A DNA stretch of 64,000 bases from Salibacterium aidingense DSM 18341 (lineage in GTDB: Bacteria > Bacillota > Bacilli > Bacillales > Marinococcaceae), in NCBI RefSeq assembly GCF_000429685.1, contig NZ_AUCI01000007.1, positions 215,448 through 279,447 of the forward strand, given 5' to 3'. The stretch's first letter is position 1, and every line of letters begins with the position of its first letter. The position numbers were made by a program, and so were the translations under genes. Below the pieces are notes generated by a model. The model saw only the letters and a list, made by a program, of their open reading frames with translations. It was not told the DNA's origin and searched no databases. Of this stretch, positions 54,943 to 63,883 are shown piece after piece.

Positions 54943-55656
54943 TCAGGAAATCACGATCTGTTGATCCGGGTAGATAAGGGATCCCGGAATATCATTCGTT
55001 TTTTGAAGATCTTCCACCGTTGTGTCATAGGTTTGGGCAATATCCCACAAGGTATCCCCTTTTTCTATCGTATGTGTGACTCTTTCCCCTTCTTCATCCC
55101 CCTGGCTTTTTACTAAACTCGCGACCTCATTGGTACGATTGTTTTTATCGGCGGCATACCTTGTCTCTTTTTCCTCCGTTAAGAATAACAGGGGATCGGC
55201 TGCAAATGTTTTTTCCGCATTCCATTCGCCATGATGAAGTTCAAAGTGAAGATGAGCTCCCCGGGACCGACCGGTATTTCCCACTTTTCCTATGACTTCT
55301 CCTTTGACAATAGACTCTCCTTTTGACTTCATGATGTCAGATAAATGAGCATAAACCGTTTCTGAATTATTTTCATGTTTTACCATAACGACATTCCCGT
55401 AGGAAGAAGAGTATTCGGCACGGGTTACTTCCCCGCCTCGTGCCGCTTTGACCTCCGAGCCTGTATCAGCTGCAATGTCTATTCCATCGTGATGTCCGTT
55501 TCTCGAGCCAAACGTATCGGTCAGAACCCCGTTTTCCACCGGCCATATGTAGTCTTCCTCGGCAGCATACATTGAGGAAGCGCCAATAAACAAGAACAAT
55601 AATATTAAAAAAATGGAAAAAATCCCCACCAGCACAAACCGCTGTACATAATCCAT
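54943..55656 (-). CDS. M23 peptidase with C-terminal LysM
   Basis: 237 residues. N-terminal signal anchor (VGIFSIFLILLFLFIGA). LytM/M23 domain about 40-155: GSRNGHHDGIDIAA (HxxxD zinc ligands), VVMVKHENN, and GAHLHFELHHG (HxH). LysM about 190-237 (HTIEKGDTLWDIAQTYD to LIYPDQQIVI). All zinc ligands are kept, so an active cell-wall endopeptidase outside the membrane is expected. GGAGG precedes the ATG by 10 nt. It lies after the ger operon, but a separate unit is likely. Confidence 0.88.
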   Translation of the reverse strand: MDYVQRFVLVGIFSIFLILLFLFIGASSMYAAEEDYIWPVENGVLTDTFGSRNGHHDGIDIAADTGSEVKAARGGEVTRAEYSSSYGNVVMVKHENNSETVYAHLSDIMKSKGESIVKGEVIGKVGNTGRSRGAHLHFELHHGEWNAEKTFAADPLLFLTEEKETRYAADKNNRTNEVASLVKSQGDEEGERVTHTIEKGDTLWDIAQTYDTTVEDLQKTNDIPGSLIYPDQQIVIS

Positions 55657-55740
55657 ATATATTAAACCTCCATATCACTAGATAATTCATCCTTTACTAT
55701 CAGCATATGAAGACTTGTCTTATATTATGACAAGCTTTTT

Positions 55741-56841
55741 TTATTCGATAGCCCCGGATTGAAGGATTTCTAGATTCACATCTACATTTACTTTCATCTC
55801 TGGATAAATGGTTTCCTTCCACTCTTTCTGTTTCCAATTTCTTGTTCTGCTTCTGTATTTCTCTCCAAATCCAAGCGGATCTATTTCCTTTTCTTTAAAT
55901 TGCTGAATCATATTTTTACTTACTGTTTTAATCTGATCTTGAACAACCGTCTCTATTTTTTTTATATCCTTTTCTTTCTCAAGATTAAATTCTCCAGTGT
56001 GGTCTGTGATTTCCCCTTTCATCTTTAAATGAATATTAAATTCTGGAACGGGGTCTTTCGTTATCAAGTCGTAGGAAACATCCGTGAAAATATTTTGAAT
56101 GACGACATATCCCCTTCCGCCTTCTTTTGGAATGGCAAATTGGCTGGTACCTTTATCGCTCCCCCGCAGCAGCAGCTTAAATATAAAGGATTGGTCCATG
56201 TCCAGTGTTCCAACCATCTTGTCAAAATCAAACAATCCCAGCCCAATTAACTTCAGCTCATTATCTTCTCGTTTCACTAATGGCAAAAACGCATCTTTTC
56301 CATCGCTGTACAAGTCAAATAAAAATAAATGCATGTTCGTCTCGGGAATATTTTCAAAATCCATATTATGTTCAATTAAATCAGAAAAGTACATCCCTAT
56401 TCTTTCCTTTACTCCTTCTTTAAACCGAAGAGCTTTTCCAGCGCTGCCTTCGGCGGCGGAAAGAAAGACGCGATTTCCAATTCTCGGATTCCTGTAAAAA
56501 GATTTTACATACTGCTCCACTCCCTCTTCTGCTACTTCTCTGCCGAATAACACAACTCGAAGCTGTCCATAGCGGAGCGGCTTTTGCGAGCGGGTATTTA
56601 ATAAACTGCGTGCTTCTTCCGGAGTTTCGGAAATAATAGAGCGGTGTTCCATTCCTATTTCACTTTCTTTGCCCTGCTCGACAAAGAAAGGATAAAAAAC
56701 CGTATATCTCAGTTTATTGCCTTCTGCTTTATCAAAAGAAACGGTTTGAATCAGGGAAATATCATCAATTACTTGACTTTGCAGACATCCCGCCAGAAAA
56801 AAGAATGTGCATATAGCTAAAACTGCCCTGCTTCGTTTCAT
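55741..56841 (-). CDS. gerAC: Ger(x)C family spore germination lipoprotein
   Basis: C subunit of a germinant receptor. 366 residues from the ATG at 56841 with AAGGAG 5 nt upstream. Lipoprotein signal FFFLAGC with the lipid cysteine at about residue 19. Following family features: VIDDISLIQTVSFDKAEGN, RSLLNTRSQKPLRYGQLRVVLFG and a C-terminal domain with KIETVVQDQIKTVSKNMI. The symbol denotes the family; which receptor (GerA, GerB or GerK type) cannot be told. Last gene of the A-B-C operon. Confidence 0.9.
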   Translation of the reverse strand: MKRSRAVLAICTFFFLAGCLQSQVIDDISLIQTVSFDKAEGNKLRYTVFYPFFVEQGKESEIGMEHRSIISETPEEARSLLNTRSQKPLRYGQLRVVLFGREVAEEGVEQYVKSFYRNPRIGNRVFLSAAEGSAGKALRFKEGVKERIGMYFSDLIEHNMDFENIPETNMHLFLFDLYSDGKDAFLPLVKREDNELKLIGLGLFDFDKMVGTLDMDQSFIFKLLLRGSDKGTSQFAIPKEGGRGYVVIQNIFTDVSYDLITKDPVPEFNIHLKMKGEITDHTGEFNLEKEKDIKKIETVVQDQIKTVSKNMIQQFKEKEIDPLGFGEKYRSRTRNWKQKEWKETIYPEMKVNVDVNLEILQSGAIE

Positions 56842-56843
56842 AC

Positions 56844-57935
56844 TTACTCCTTCTTCCTTATTTTTTCTGCAAGAAACTGACATAAACATAAAAATGGAAT
56901 ATAAACCAGAACGGTCCAAAACCCGATTTTCGAAATAATATCATTGAACGTATCAATATTTTCACGATCTTCGATAAGCGGAGTCACCACAACTGTTAAG
57001 ATCGTTAATATGATAACGGCACTTCGCTGTTTCATTGGAAACAAGCGCTTCATCCCCCGGCTCGCTGCCCAGAACGTCATCGCAATATTGGGGGCGACAA
57101 TAACCATCCAGATAGAAATACCAAGGTATTCAAACCTTTCGACAAATGGAAATTCAATAATTTTAAACAATGTGAGGGTCGGCCATATCGTCATCTTTAA
57201 CTGCGGCTCGCTGAAAAAAGCAAGGGTAACAATCATTAGAACCACGTAGACAAACACGCTGGTCCAGTGCCCGATCTGCGCCCATTTCTGGGAAGAACGC
57301 TGTTCCTTTAAAAAGGGGTAAAACAATAGCAGAAGTTCAAATCCAAGAAAACTTAGCGTAGATTCACGCGCGCCGAGCATCAGCTTATCGAACGAAGTTT
57401 TAAAGAGTGGAAGCAGATTAAGGAATTTTCCGTACTCCAGAGGCATTAACAAAATGAAAAAAATAACAGAAGGGATGAAGACTCCGGCTACGCATAACCC
57501 GGTAACTGCACGAAACCCTCCACTCACAGCATAATATAAAAAGTAAGCAGCCAATATGGTCAGCACCCATGTAGGAAGATCTTCAAATACCCATACCTGC
57601 ACAATTTCGATATAGGTACGCAGAACAACGATCCCTAAAATGAACAAATAAATAATAAACAAAAAACTGAGCGTATCCCCTGCCCATCTTCCAAATAATG
57701 CCTTATGAATACCAATGACATCATCCCGGCCGTGGTTTAACAAATAATAAATAATAGAAATAAGAATAGAGACCATGATACCGGCCAGGAGAATGGATAT
57801 CCAGCTATCATAGCCGCTGACTTTAGCAATTACCTGCTGATACCCAAGCACCCCTATCCCCACCTGCATCGCGTGTATTAAAAAGAATGCCATGACCGGA
57901 GATACTTGAAACTGTTCTTTTACTTTCACACTCAT
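56844..57935 (-). CDS. gerAB: GerAB-family germination permease
   Basis: B subunit of a germinant receptor, of the amino acid/polyamine transporter superfamily. About 363 residues with ten membrane helices, starting QVSPVMAFFLIHAMQVGIGV. ATG at 57935 is chosen because GAAAGGA lies 7 nt upstream; the frame continues to 57962. The B subunit is thought to bind the germinant (amino acids in known cases). Its stop is 2 nt from the gerAC start. Confidence 0.92.
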   Translation of the reverse strand: MSVKVKEQFQVSPVMAFFLIHAMQVGIGVLGYQQVIAKVSGYDSWISILLAGIMVSILISIIYYLLNHGRDDVIGIHKALFGRWAGDTLSFLFIIYLFILGIVVLRTYIEIVQVWVFEDLPTWVLTILAAYFLYYAVSGGFRAVTGLCVAGVFIPSVIFFILLMPLEYGKFLNLLPLFKTSFDKLMLGARESTLSFLGFELLLLFYPFLKEQRSSQKWAQIGHWTSVFVYVVLMIVTLAFFSEPQLKMTIWPTLTLFKIIEFPFVERFEYLGISIWMVIVAPNIAMTFWAASRGMKRLFPMKQRSAVIILTILTVVVTPLIEDRENIDTFNDIISKIGFWTVLVYIPFLCLCQFLAEKIRKKE

Positions 57936-57951
57936 AGGCTGATCCTTTCCG

Positions 57952-59451
57952 TTATTCATCAATATCTTTCTTTTTCCCTATCTTTTCGGCCGGAAGTTTT
58001 TGTCTGTAAGCGGCCCTTGATTGATGAGGTCGTTTATATAATACATTGAAAGGCAGACGAACAAACGTATCCCTCCAATCTGAAATGCGGAGGGGAAAAA
58101 ACGGAGCAAAATAAGGGCGTCCGAGTGATTCAAGCCGGATGAGATGAGTAACGACAAATACAAAACTTATCGCAATACCAATCCCTCCCATTAACGCGGC
58201 TCCGATCATAAAGGGAAAACGAATGATTCTTATAGTGTTGCCCATCTGGTATACCGGAGAAGTAAACGATGCCAGGGCCGCCAGTGCTACAACAATCAAA
58301 AGAACATTACTTGTTAAACCGGCTTCCACGGATGCCTGTCCGATCACTATTCCTCCAACGATACCAATGGTCTGTCCAACCTTTGTAGGCAGTCGTGCCC
58401 CTGCTTCCCGAAGCAGTTCAATTGTAAATTCCAAAAAGATTGCTTCAATTAACGGAGGAAACGGGATATTACTTCGCGAAGCAATCAAGGTCGACAATAA
58501 ATCCTTTGGAATCATTTCATAATGAAAGGTAAGGACTGCTACGTAAACGGGAGTAGCGATAATGGAAAACGTAACAGAAATTAATCGAAGCAGCCGTACA
58601 AACGATGCAATATGCCAGGGAAGGTAGTAGTCTTCCAGCGAAGTAAAAAATTCTACCAACGTGGACGGAGCAATAATGGCTTCCGGCGATCCGTCACACA
58701 TAAAGACAACTTTTCCTTCAGCAAGAGCCGCTGCGGCGCGGTCTGGACGTTCCGTATTAACAAAGGCGGGGAATATAGTAAAAGAATGGTCCTGAATCAT
58801 TTGGGACAATGCATTGGAACCAAGAATTTCGTCGTATTCCACGTCTTTTATTCGTTGAATCACAGTATTTACATTTGCTTTATCAGCAATCGAGTCAATG
58901 TAAAATACGGAAGTCTTTGTTTTTGATAACTCTCCAATTGTTATGTTCTTTACGCGGAAATCTTCAATCGGCAGCCTTTTTCTTATTAAAAATACATTCG
59001 TCTCCAGCTTTTCCACGAAAGCTTCCCGCGGTCCCACTACGCTGAACTCTGTTTCGGGAATGCTGATGTCACGCTGTACATTCGTTGGAACTTCCAGCAT
59101 CAGAACCTCGTCTGGAGCGGATGGTAATTGACATACCACACTGCCTGTAAAGAGACGTTCATTGATCTCTTGAATATCTGTCGTTCGTTTTATAGTGTCT
59201 GAATAAATGATTCGTTCTATATCACTGTAGGAGGTCCAGGGATTTTTCTTTAACGGCCGCAGAGCGTCCATATTCAGTCTCTCGGTATTAATTAAGTCGT
59301 CAACATAATATAATGTGAGCACACCAAAGGGCGTTTCCACCAATTCAGCCGATACATCTTTACTGTTTTCGGAGATTTCACGAAGCCAGGCAGACACCCT
59401 TTTCGATGAGGGAGCGGCCCTGTATTGTCTTTTTCTCCTGAATAGATTCAT
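57952..59451 (-). CDS. gerAA: GerAA-family germination protein
   Basis: A subunit of a germinant receptor, in the inner spore membrane. 499 residues: soluble N-terminal part (about 20-265) with VVCQLPSAPDEVLMLEVPTN and ERPDRAAAALAEGKVVFMCDGSP, then about five membrane helices containing SRSNIPFPPLIEAIFLEFT, LREAGARLPTKVGQTIGIVG and GQASVEAGLTS. A basic tail follows. First gene of the operon, directly under a sigma-G promoter. Confidence 0.95.
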   Translation of the reverse strand: MNLFRRKRQYRAAPSSKRVSAWLREISENSKDVSAELVETPFGVLTLYYVDDLINTERLNMDALRPLKKNPWTSYSDIERIIYSDTIKRTTDIQEINERLFTGSVVCQLPSAPDEVLMLEVPTNVQRDISIPETEFSVVGPREAFVEKLETNVFLIRKRLPIEDFRVKNITIGELSKTKTSVFYIDSIADKANVNTVIQRIKDVEYDEILGSNALSQMIQDHSFTIFPAFVNTERPDRAAAALAEGKVVFMCDGSPEAIIAPSTLVEFFTSLEDYYLPWHIASFVRLLRLISVTFSIIATPVYVAVLTFHYEMIPKDLLSTLIASRSNIPFPPLIEAIFLEFTIELLREAGARLPTKVGQTIGIVGGIVIGQASVEAGLTSNVLLIVVALAALASFTSPVYQMGNTIRIIRFPFMIGAALMGGIGIAISFVFVVTHLIRLESLGRPYFAPFFPLRISDWRDTFVRLPFNVLYKRPHQSRAAYRQKLPAEKIGKKKDIDE

Positions 59452-59483
59452 CCCCGCTTCTCTCCTCCTTCATTATTACGTCT

Positions 59484-59513
59484 TAGTATGAGACTGTCCT
59501 CCTGCTGTTATAC
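59484..59513 (-). promoter_or_regulatory. Sigma-G promoter of the ger operon
   Basis: GTATA (59509-59513) and CATACTA (59484-59490) with an 18-nt spacer match the B. subtilis sigma-G consensus GHATR-N18-CATWHTA at every position. It lies 33 nt before the gerAA start, as expected for a forespore-expressed receptor operon. Confidence 0.8.
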
Positions 59514-59547
59514 GCCGCTTTTCGTTTCTTCAGGACGCCTACATAAA

Positions 59548-59616
59548 AATTCCCGAACGATTTATATAAATCGTCCGGGAATTTACTCGTTTAATGGGTT
59601 TGTCCCAGTCCCATAT
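59548..59616. repeat. Dispersed hairpin repeat, copy D
   Basis: Near-perfect stem AAATTCCCGAACGATTT/AAATCGTCCGGGAATTT (59548-59584, one mismatch), then TTTGTCCCAGTCCCAT, the inverse of the GGGACAAAAC flank of copy B, so this copy is in the opposite orientation. Likely terminator for pduO. Confidence 0.75.
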
Positions 59617-60198
59617 TCAGCTGTTATTCTTATCCTGTGTATCTTGAAAAACCACGGCACTGCGTTCGTATTCCACATCAGAAACCGACTGCCTTACATT
59701 TGCCACGCGAGCAGCCGCAAAAAAATAATCAGACAGCCGATTTAAATACTTGAGGACATATTCGTTGACAGGCTCTACTTTCTGGAGAGAAGAAATCAGT
59801 CGTTCAGTTCTTCGGGCCACTGTACGGCAAATATGAAGATCTGCCGCTGCCTCCGAACCTCCCGGCAGTATAAAACGCTGTAATGCAGGGGCTTCTTCCG
59901 TATAAGCGTCTATTTTTTCTTCTAAAAAGGTTACCATCGGTTCATCCACTTTCCATTCAGCGGTTTCTTTCACCGAAGAAAGATCGCTGCCGCAGTCAAA
60001 TAACTCGTGCTGAATCCGGACAAGTTCTGGTTTGATATCAGGAAAAAGGGTCGGGGGGAGTGTCACTGCAGCTTTCCCGACAAAAGCATTCAGTTCATCG
60101 CAGGTACCATATGCTTGAATGCGGATATCGTCCTTCTCCCGTGTTCCGCCTATTACCCTCGTCTTTCCTTTATCACCGCTTCTCGTATACAATCTCAT
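59617..60198 (-). CDS. pduO: ATP:cob(I)alamin adenosyltransferase, PduO type
   Basis: Converts cob(I)alamin to adenosylcobalamin. 193 residues: MRLYTRSGDKGKTRVIGGTREKDD is the ATP site, YGTCDELNAFVG follows, and RFILPGGSEAAADLHICRTVARRTER and LNRLSDYFFAAAR are the other conserved blocks. It is the last gene of the corrinoid cluster, 28 nt after btuD; B. subtilis YvqK lies at the same place after yvrA. Confidence 0.94.
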   Translation of the reverse strand: MRLYTRSGDKGKTRVIGGTREKDDIRIQAYGTCDELNAFVGKAAVTLPPTLFPDIKPELVRIQHELFDCGSDLSSVKETAEWKVDEPMVTFLEEKIDAYTEEAPALQRFILPGGSEAAADLHICRTVARRTERLISSLQKVEPVNEYVLKYLNRLSDYFFAAARVANVRQSVSDVEYERSAVVFQDTQDKNNS

Positions 60199-60225
60199 GC
60201 TACCTTCCCTCCATTGCTATGAATG

Positions 60226-61626
60226 TTATAATTGCTGGTTTTCGTGCCATTCCTCTTCCACCTCATCAAATACCACATGGTACACAGCCTGAGCAATTTT
60301 TGTACTAAGCAGGGAATAGCTTTCTTGCGTTTGATATAAACTTCCGCGTTGGCTTGCTGCAATGAGTACAGCGGCCGTGGAAACGTCCAATTTATCCGCG
60401 GACGCACCTTTAGTCTGTATCTGCTTATCATAACAGGCCCGGGATACTGCTTCTACAACTTTTACCAAAAAGTGAGTATAGGCAGCTTCTGTCAACTTTC
60501 CGTCAATAAATATTGATACCCCGCCGGAGATAATGAAAATGGCAAAACCCGGTTCCCTCTCCGAGCGATAAGAGGCCGCGATCTCCGAAATATATGGAAG
60601 CAACATAACAGCCGTTTCATGCTTCTTTGTCTTTCTTTCGTCAAGAAGCTCATAAAACTGTTGTTTCTGTTTTTCTTCTGCTTGTTCTTCCATTCGTTTA
60701 TAGAGAAAACAAGAATGCCAGCCGAAGCCCGACCCTATGATCTCGGTTGATAATGTCTTCCAATAAATTGACGAAGTTATCATCACATAATCTGCCTGCT
60801 GCTCTATTTTTAAATCTTCAATGCAAGAGGGTGGATATGTTTCTGATATATAACGGGGTTCTAAAAAAAGCTGCGGTCGGGGCAGAGAAGGATGCTCCCT
60901 GCGGTAAAGTTTTGCTTCATATACAGTTTCTAATTGAGATTTTTCAAGAACAGACGAAGGTTTACCGAGCGCCTTCTGTCTTCCATTATCAAGCAGGAGC
61001 AGCCTATCGCTATATATAGCCGCAATATTCAAATCATGAAGGGCCGCGATAACTGTCATGCCTTTCTCGCGGCTCCATTGTTTTAGAGTATCGAGAAGCT
61101 GGACCTGAAACGATATGTCCAAATGATTCGTGGGTTCATCGAGAAGCAGAACGCGTGGTTCCTGGGCCAGTGCTCTGGCCAAAAATACACGTTGTTTTTC
61201 CCCGCCGCTTAAACTTTCTAATGTTTGCGAGGCGAATTTCAACACATCCGTTTCCCGCATGGCCTCTTCCATTTTCTCCCTATCCCCCGCCGAGTCCCTG
61301 CCGAACCACCCCTTCTGGTGGGGGTATCTGCCAAGTTCCACCACTTCCTGTACGGTATAGTAAAATGTATTTTCCATATGCTGCGGAAGGACGGCGATCT
61401 GTTTGGCTATCTCTTTCTGGGAAAGGGAGGTAAGCGGCACAGCTTGAATCGAAACCTTGCCGTCATAAGGTTTCAGTCCGCCGTACAACAGTTTTAGCAG
61501 AGTTGATTTCCCACTGCCATTTGGCCCGATGATTCCAAGTATTTCCCCGGCATCGACGTGAAACTGAAGCTGCTGCACAATGGGAAAGCCCCCATATCCG
61601 CCGGTCACATTTTCTACTTCCAGCAT
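60226..61626 (-). CDS. btuD: Corrinoid ABC ATPase fused to CbiZ-like domain
   Basis: 466 residues. Residues 1-255 are an ABC ATPase: GIIGPNGSGKSTLLKLLYG (Walker A), AVLPQHMEN (Q loop), ESLSGGEKQRVFLARALAQ (signature), VLLLDEPTNHLD (Walker B), AALHDLN. Residues about 275-450 resemble CbiZ adenosylcobinamide amidohydrolase (YWKTLSTEIIGSGFGW, IFIISGGVSIFIDG), but the usual MTAA, TAGxxN and GTxTD-like motifs are changed, so amidase activity is uncertain. B. subtilis YvrA has a similar fusion. AAGGGTG is 7 nt upstream. Confidence 0.88.
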   Translation of the reverse strand: MLEVENVTGGYGGFPIVQQLQFHVDAGEILGIIGPNGSGKSTLLKLLYGGLKPYDGKVSIQAVPLTSLSQKEIAKQIAVLPQHMENTFYYTVQEVVELGRYPHQKGWFGRDSAGDREKMEEAMRETDVLKFASQTLESLSGGEKQRVFLARALAQEPRVLLLDEPTNHLDISFQVQLLDTLKQWSREKGMTVIAALHDLNIAAIYSDRLLLLDNGRQKALGKPSSVLEKSQLETVYEAKLYRREHPSLPRPQLFLEPRYISETYPPSCIEDLKIEQQADYVMITSSIYWKTLSTEIIGSGFGWHSCFLYKRMEEQAEEKQKQQFYELLDERKTKKHETAVMLLPYISEIAASYRSEREPGFAIFIISGGVSIFIDGKLTEAAYTHFLVKVVEAVSRACYDKQIQTKGASADKLDVSTAAVLIAASQRGSLYQTQESYSLLSTKIAQAVYHVVFDEVEEEWHENQQL

Positions 61627-61632
61627 ATATAC

Positions 61633-62676
61633 TCACCCTTTTCTTTGAAGGCGGCGCTGATGATAAAGAAGGATACCAAATACAGGCGCCCCCAGCATCG
61701 CTGTAATAACACCTATGGGTAATTCAGAAGGGGCGATAATAGTCCGCGCTCCTAAATCTGTTAATACAAGAAATCCTGCTCCCGTAAACACAGAAAGCGG
61801 CAGCAGTAAACGATGATCCGGACCAGCCAGCAGACGGACCAGGTGGGGAACCACTAATCCTACAAAACCGATCGTCCCGGAAACAGCTACAGCGGATCCG
61901 GTTAACAGCGAAGCGCCAGTTAAAATAAGGAGACTTCGTTTTCCTGTATTTACTCCAAGAGTTTTGGCAGTCTCTTCGCCAAAAACAAGCGCATTTAATT
62001 CTCTGCGGTTACCCATTAACAGAATTAACCCAATAATAAAAAACGGCAGCATCAAACCGGCATATTCAAAGCCACGCATCGAGACACTTCCGAGAAGCCA
62101 GGAAATAATCTGTCTTAACTCCTCTCCGGTTAACGCAATGATAAGCGAGAGAAAGGAGCCCAAAAAAGAGCTAACGATGATACCGGCGAGTATAATGGTT
62201 TCCGTGCGCAGGGTTTTTTCAATCCACCGGACAAAGGCAAGAATAAAAAACAGGGTTAAAAAACCTGTGATAATACTGATTACCGGCAGGGTGAAGCTGC
62301 CGAGAACAGGAAGGGATACTCCTGCGTACAGCACTACAACGGCGCCAAGTGCAGAACCAGATGAAACGCCGAGGGTATAAGGATCGGCAAGAGGGTTTTT
62401 CAGCAGTCCCTGGAAGGCCGCCCCAGCTGCGGCAAGAGCTGCGCCAACCAAGGCAGCCAGTATCACTCGGGGAAGTCTAATATTTAAAACAATGGCAATG
62501 TCCGATTCCGGGATCCTTTCGGGCATTTTTACATTCCATAAGGCCCTCCATAAAATATCAGAACTGACGGAAACGGGAATAGAGATACTTCCCAACGAAA
62601 CCCCCGCTATCATACAAAGACCAACAAATAATATCCCTCCTCCATAGCTCAGGACTATGCTACTCCGCAAATACAT
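61633..62676 (-). CDS. btuC: Corrinoid ABC transporter permease (FecCD family)
   Basis: About 347 residues and ten membrane helices; RLPRVILAALVGAALAAAGAAFQGLL, NPLADPYTLGVSSGSALGA, ISWLLGSVSMRGFEYA, VSGTIGFVGLVVPHLVR and ELPIGVITAMLGAPVF are FecCD hallmarks. The start is uncertain: an ATG at 62676 overlaps btuF by 17 nt with a weak ribosome site; an ATG at 62703 overlaps more. It sits between the binding protein and ATPase genes, which gives its substrate. Confidence 0.92.
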   Translation of the reverse strand: MYLRSSIVLSYGGGILFVGLCMIAGVSLGSISIPVSVSSDILWRALWNVKMPERIPESDIAIVLNIRLPRVILAALVGAALAAAGAAFQGLLKNPLADPYTLGVSSGSALGAVVVLYAGVSLPVLGSFTLPVISIITGFLTLFFILAFVRWIEKTLRTETIILAGIIVSSFLGSFLSLIIALTGEELRQIISWLLGSVSMRGFEYAGLMLPFFIIGLILLMGNRRELNALVFGEETAKTLGVNTGKRSLLILTGASLLTGSAVAVSGTIGFVGLVVPHLVRLLAGPDHRLLLPLSVFTGAGFLVLTDLGARTIIAPSELPIGVITAMLGAPVFGILLYHQRRLQRKG

Positions 62677-63655
62677 CCGGATACACCAGTTCGGCCAGTT
62701 CATCTGCCCCTTCTGTCAGACGGGGCCCGGGCCGGCTGACAAGGTCACTGTTAACATCATAAATTTCCCCGCTTTCCACAGCAGGAATATTACTCCATCC
62801 AGACCGACTTTTTATTTCTTCTTCCGGATCACCTTCTGCGTAGCTTCCATAGGTGGTGATGATCACATCCGGGTTCAGACTCACGGCTTCTTCTGCACTG
62901 TATGGAAGCCATCCTTCTTCATCACCGGCCGCATTATCCGCATTAATAATTTCCAGCATTTCATGTTGAAAGGTTCCCTGACCAGTAGTGAAAATTTCTG
63001 GAGGGGGCTGGATTTCCATCCAAACCGTTTTTCGCTCTTCCTCGTTTATTTCTGCTGCTTGTTCTTCCAGATCCTGTACCTGCTTTTTCATTTCTGTCAC
63101 CATGTCTGAAGCTTCTTCTTCCGCCCCGGCTGCTTTTCCAATCATTTCTATCGACTCATAGGCCCCTTCAAAAGAGGCAGCTTCATTCACGACAAGTACA
63201 TGGACTCCTGCTTCTTCTATCTGTTCGATTCCTTCTTCTGCCTGCTGCAAAGCAGAAGCATGAGCCAGCAGGAGATCGGGTTCCAGCGAAATAATTTTCT
63301 CTACATTAAAATCCATGCCTCCGACCCGTTCTTTGTCCATGGCTTCTTCCGGGTAGTTAGCATGATCGGATACCCCCACGATTTCTTCTTCCAATCCTAA
63401 AGCAAAAGCTATCTCGGTATTACTTGGAATAATACTTACGATACGTTCCGGTTTTTCCTCTATTGTCAGGGTCTCTCCGGCGGCATCCGTCATTTCCACC
63501 GGAAAACCACTGGTTTCCGCCGTATGATTCTCCGTTTCGGTTTCGGGAGCGTTATCTTCTTCTGAGCTCCCGTCGAGGTCTTGTCCTCCATCGGCACATC
63601 CATTTATCGTAAGCAGACTGACTGCTAAAAAGAGACCGTAAACCGGTTTTTTCAT
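62660..63655 (-). CDS. btuF: Corrinoid-binding lipoprotein
   Basis: 331 residues. Signal with lipobox LTINGC (lipid Cys at about residue 20), a very acidic spacer to about residue 45, then a BtuF/FecB-type fold: RIVSIIPSNTEIAFALGLEEE, GVSDHANYPEEA, LLLAHASALQQ, WMEIQPPPEIF and NPDVIITTYGSY. The overlap with btuC and the linked pduO and btuD-cbiZ argue for cobalamin or cobinamide as ligand. GGGAGG is 9 nt before the ATG. The acidic surface fits a salt-adapted organism. Confidence 0.92.
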   Translation of the reverse strand: MKKPVYGLFLAVSLLTINGCADGGQDLDGSSEEDNAPETETENHTAETSGFPVEMTDAAGETLTIEEKPERIVSIIPSNTEIAFALGLEEEIVGVSDHANYPEEAMDKERVGGMDFNVEKIISLEPDLLLAHASALQQAEEGIEQIEEAGVHVLVVNEAASFEGAYESIEMIGKAAGAEEEASDMVTEMKKQVQDLEEQAAEINEEERKTVWMEIQPPPEIFTTGQGTFQHEMLEIINADNAAGDEEGWLPYSAEEAVSLNPDVIITTYGSYAEGDPEEEIKSRSGWSNIPAVESGEIYDVNSDLVSRPGPRLTEGADELAELVYPDVFAE

Positions 63656-63770
63656 CGTTAATTCCTCCCTCTTTGTAATTAATTATCCTTCCACATGTTC
63701 TTGTTTTCTCCGAATTTCTAACCTATCAATTATCACCAGATAGATTCATTCCCACCTCACGGACACATAT

Positions 63771-63788
63771 ATTGTTATTTATAACAAT
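63771..63788. promoter_or_regulatory. Palindrome upstream of btuF
   Basis: ATTGTTAT-TT-ATAACAAT, two perfect 8-nt arms, 115 nt before the btuF start. It could be a repressor operator or a short hairpin; no known box (Fur, Zur, MntR) was recognised. Confidence 0.4.
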
Positions 63789-63883
63789 TTGAACCAGTTT
63801 GGATTCCTTCCAACTGCTCGAACAGGAATTTGTTGGTAAATTATTATATGACCGTGCTCTTGGTAATCACCCACATCGCACAT
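63779..63883 (-). CDS. Possible 34-residue peptide upstream of btuF
   Basis: ATG at 63883 with GGGAGGG 9 nt upstream, TAA at 63779 inside the palindrome. The peptide begins MCDVGDYQEHGHIIIYQQIP and ends NPNWFKLL. The Cys, Asp and HGH pattern could bind metal, and placement before a corrinoid operon suggests a leader peptide, but chance cannot be excluded for such a short frame. Confidence 0.35.
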   Translation of the reverse strand: MCDVGDYQEHGHIIIYQQIPVRAVGRNPNWFKLL

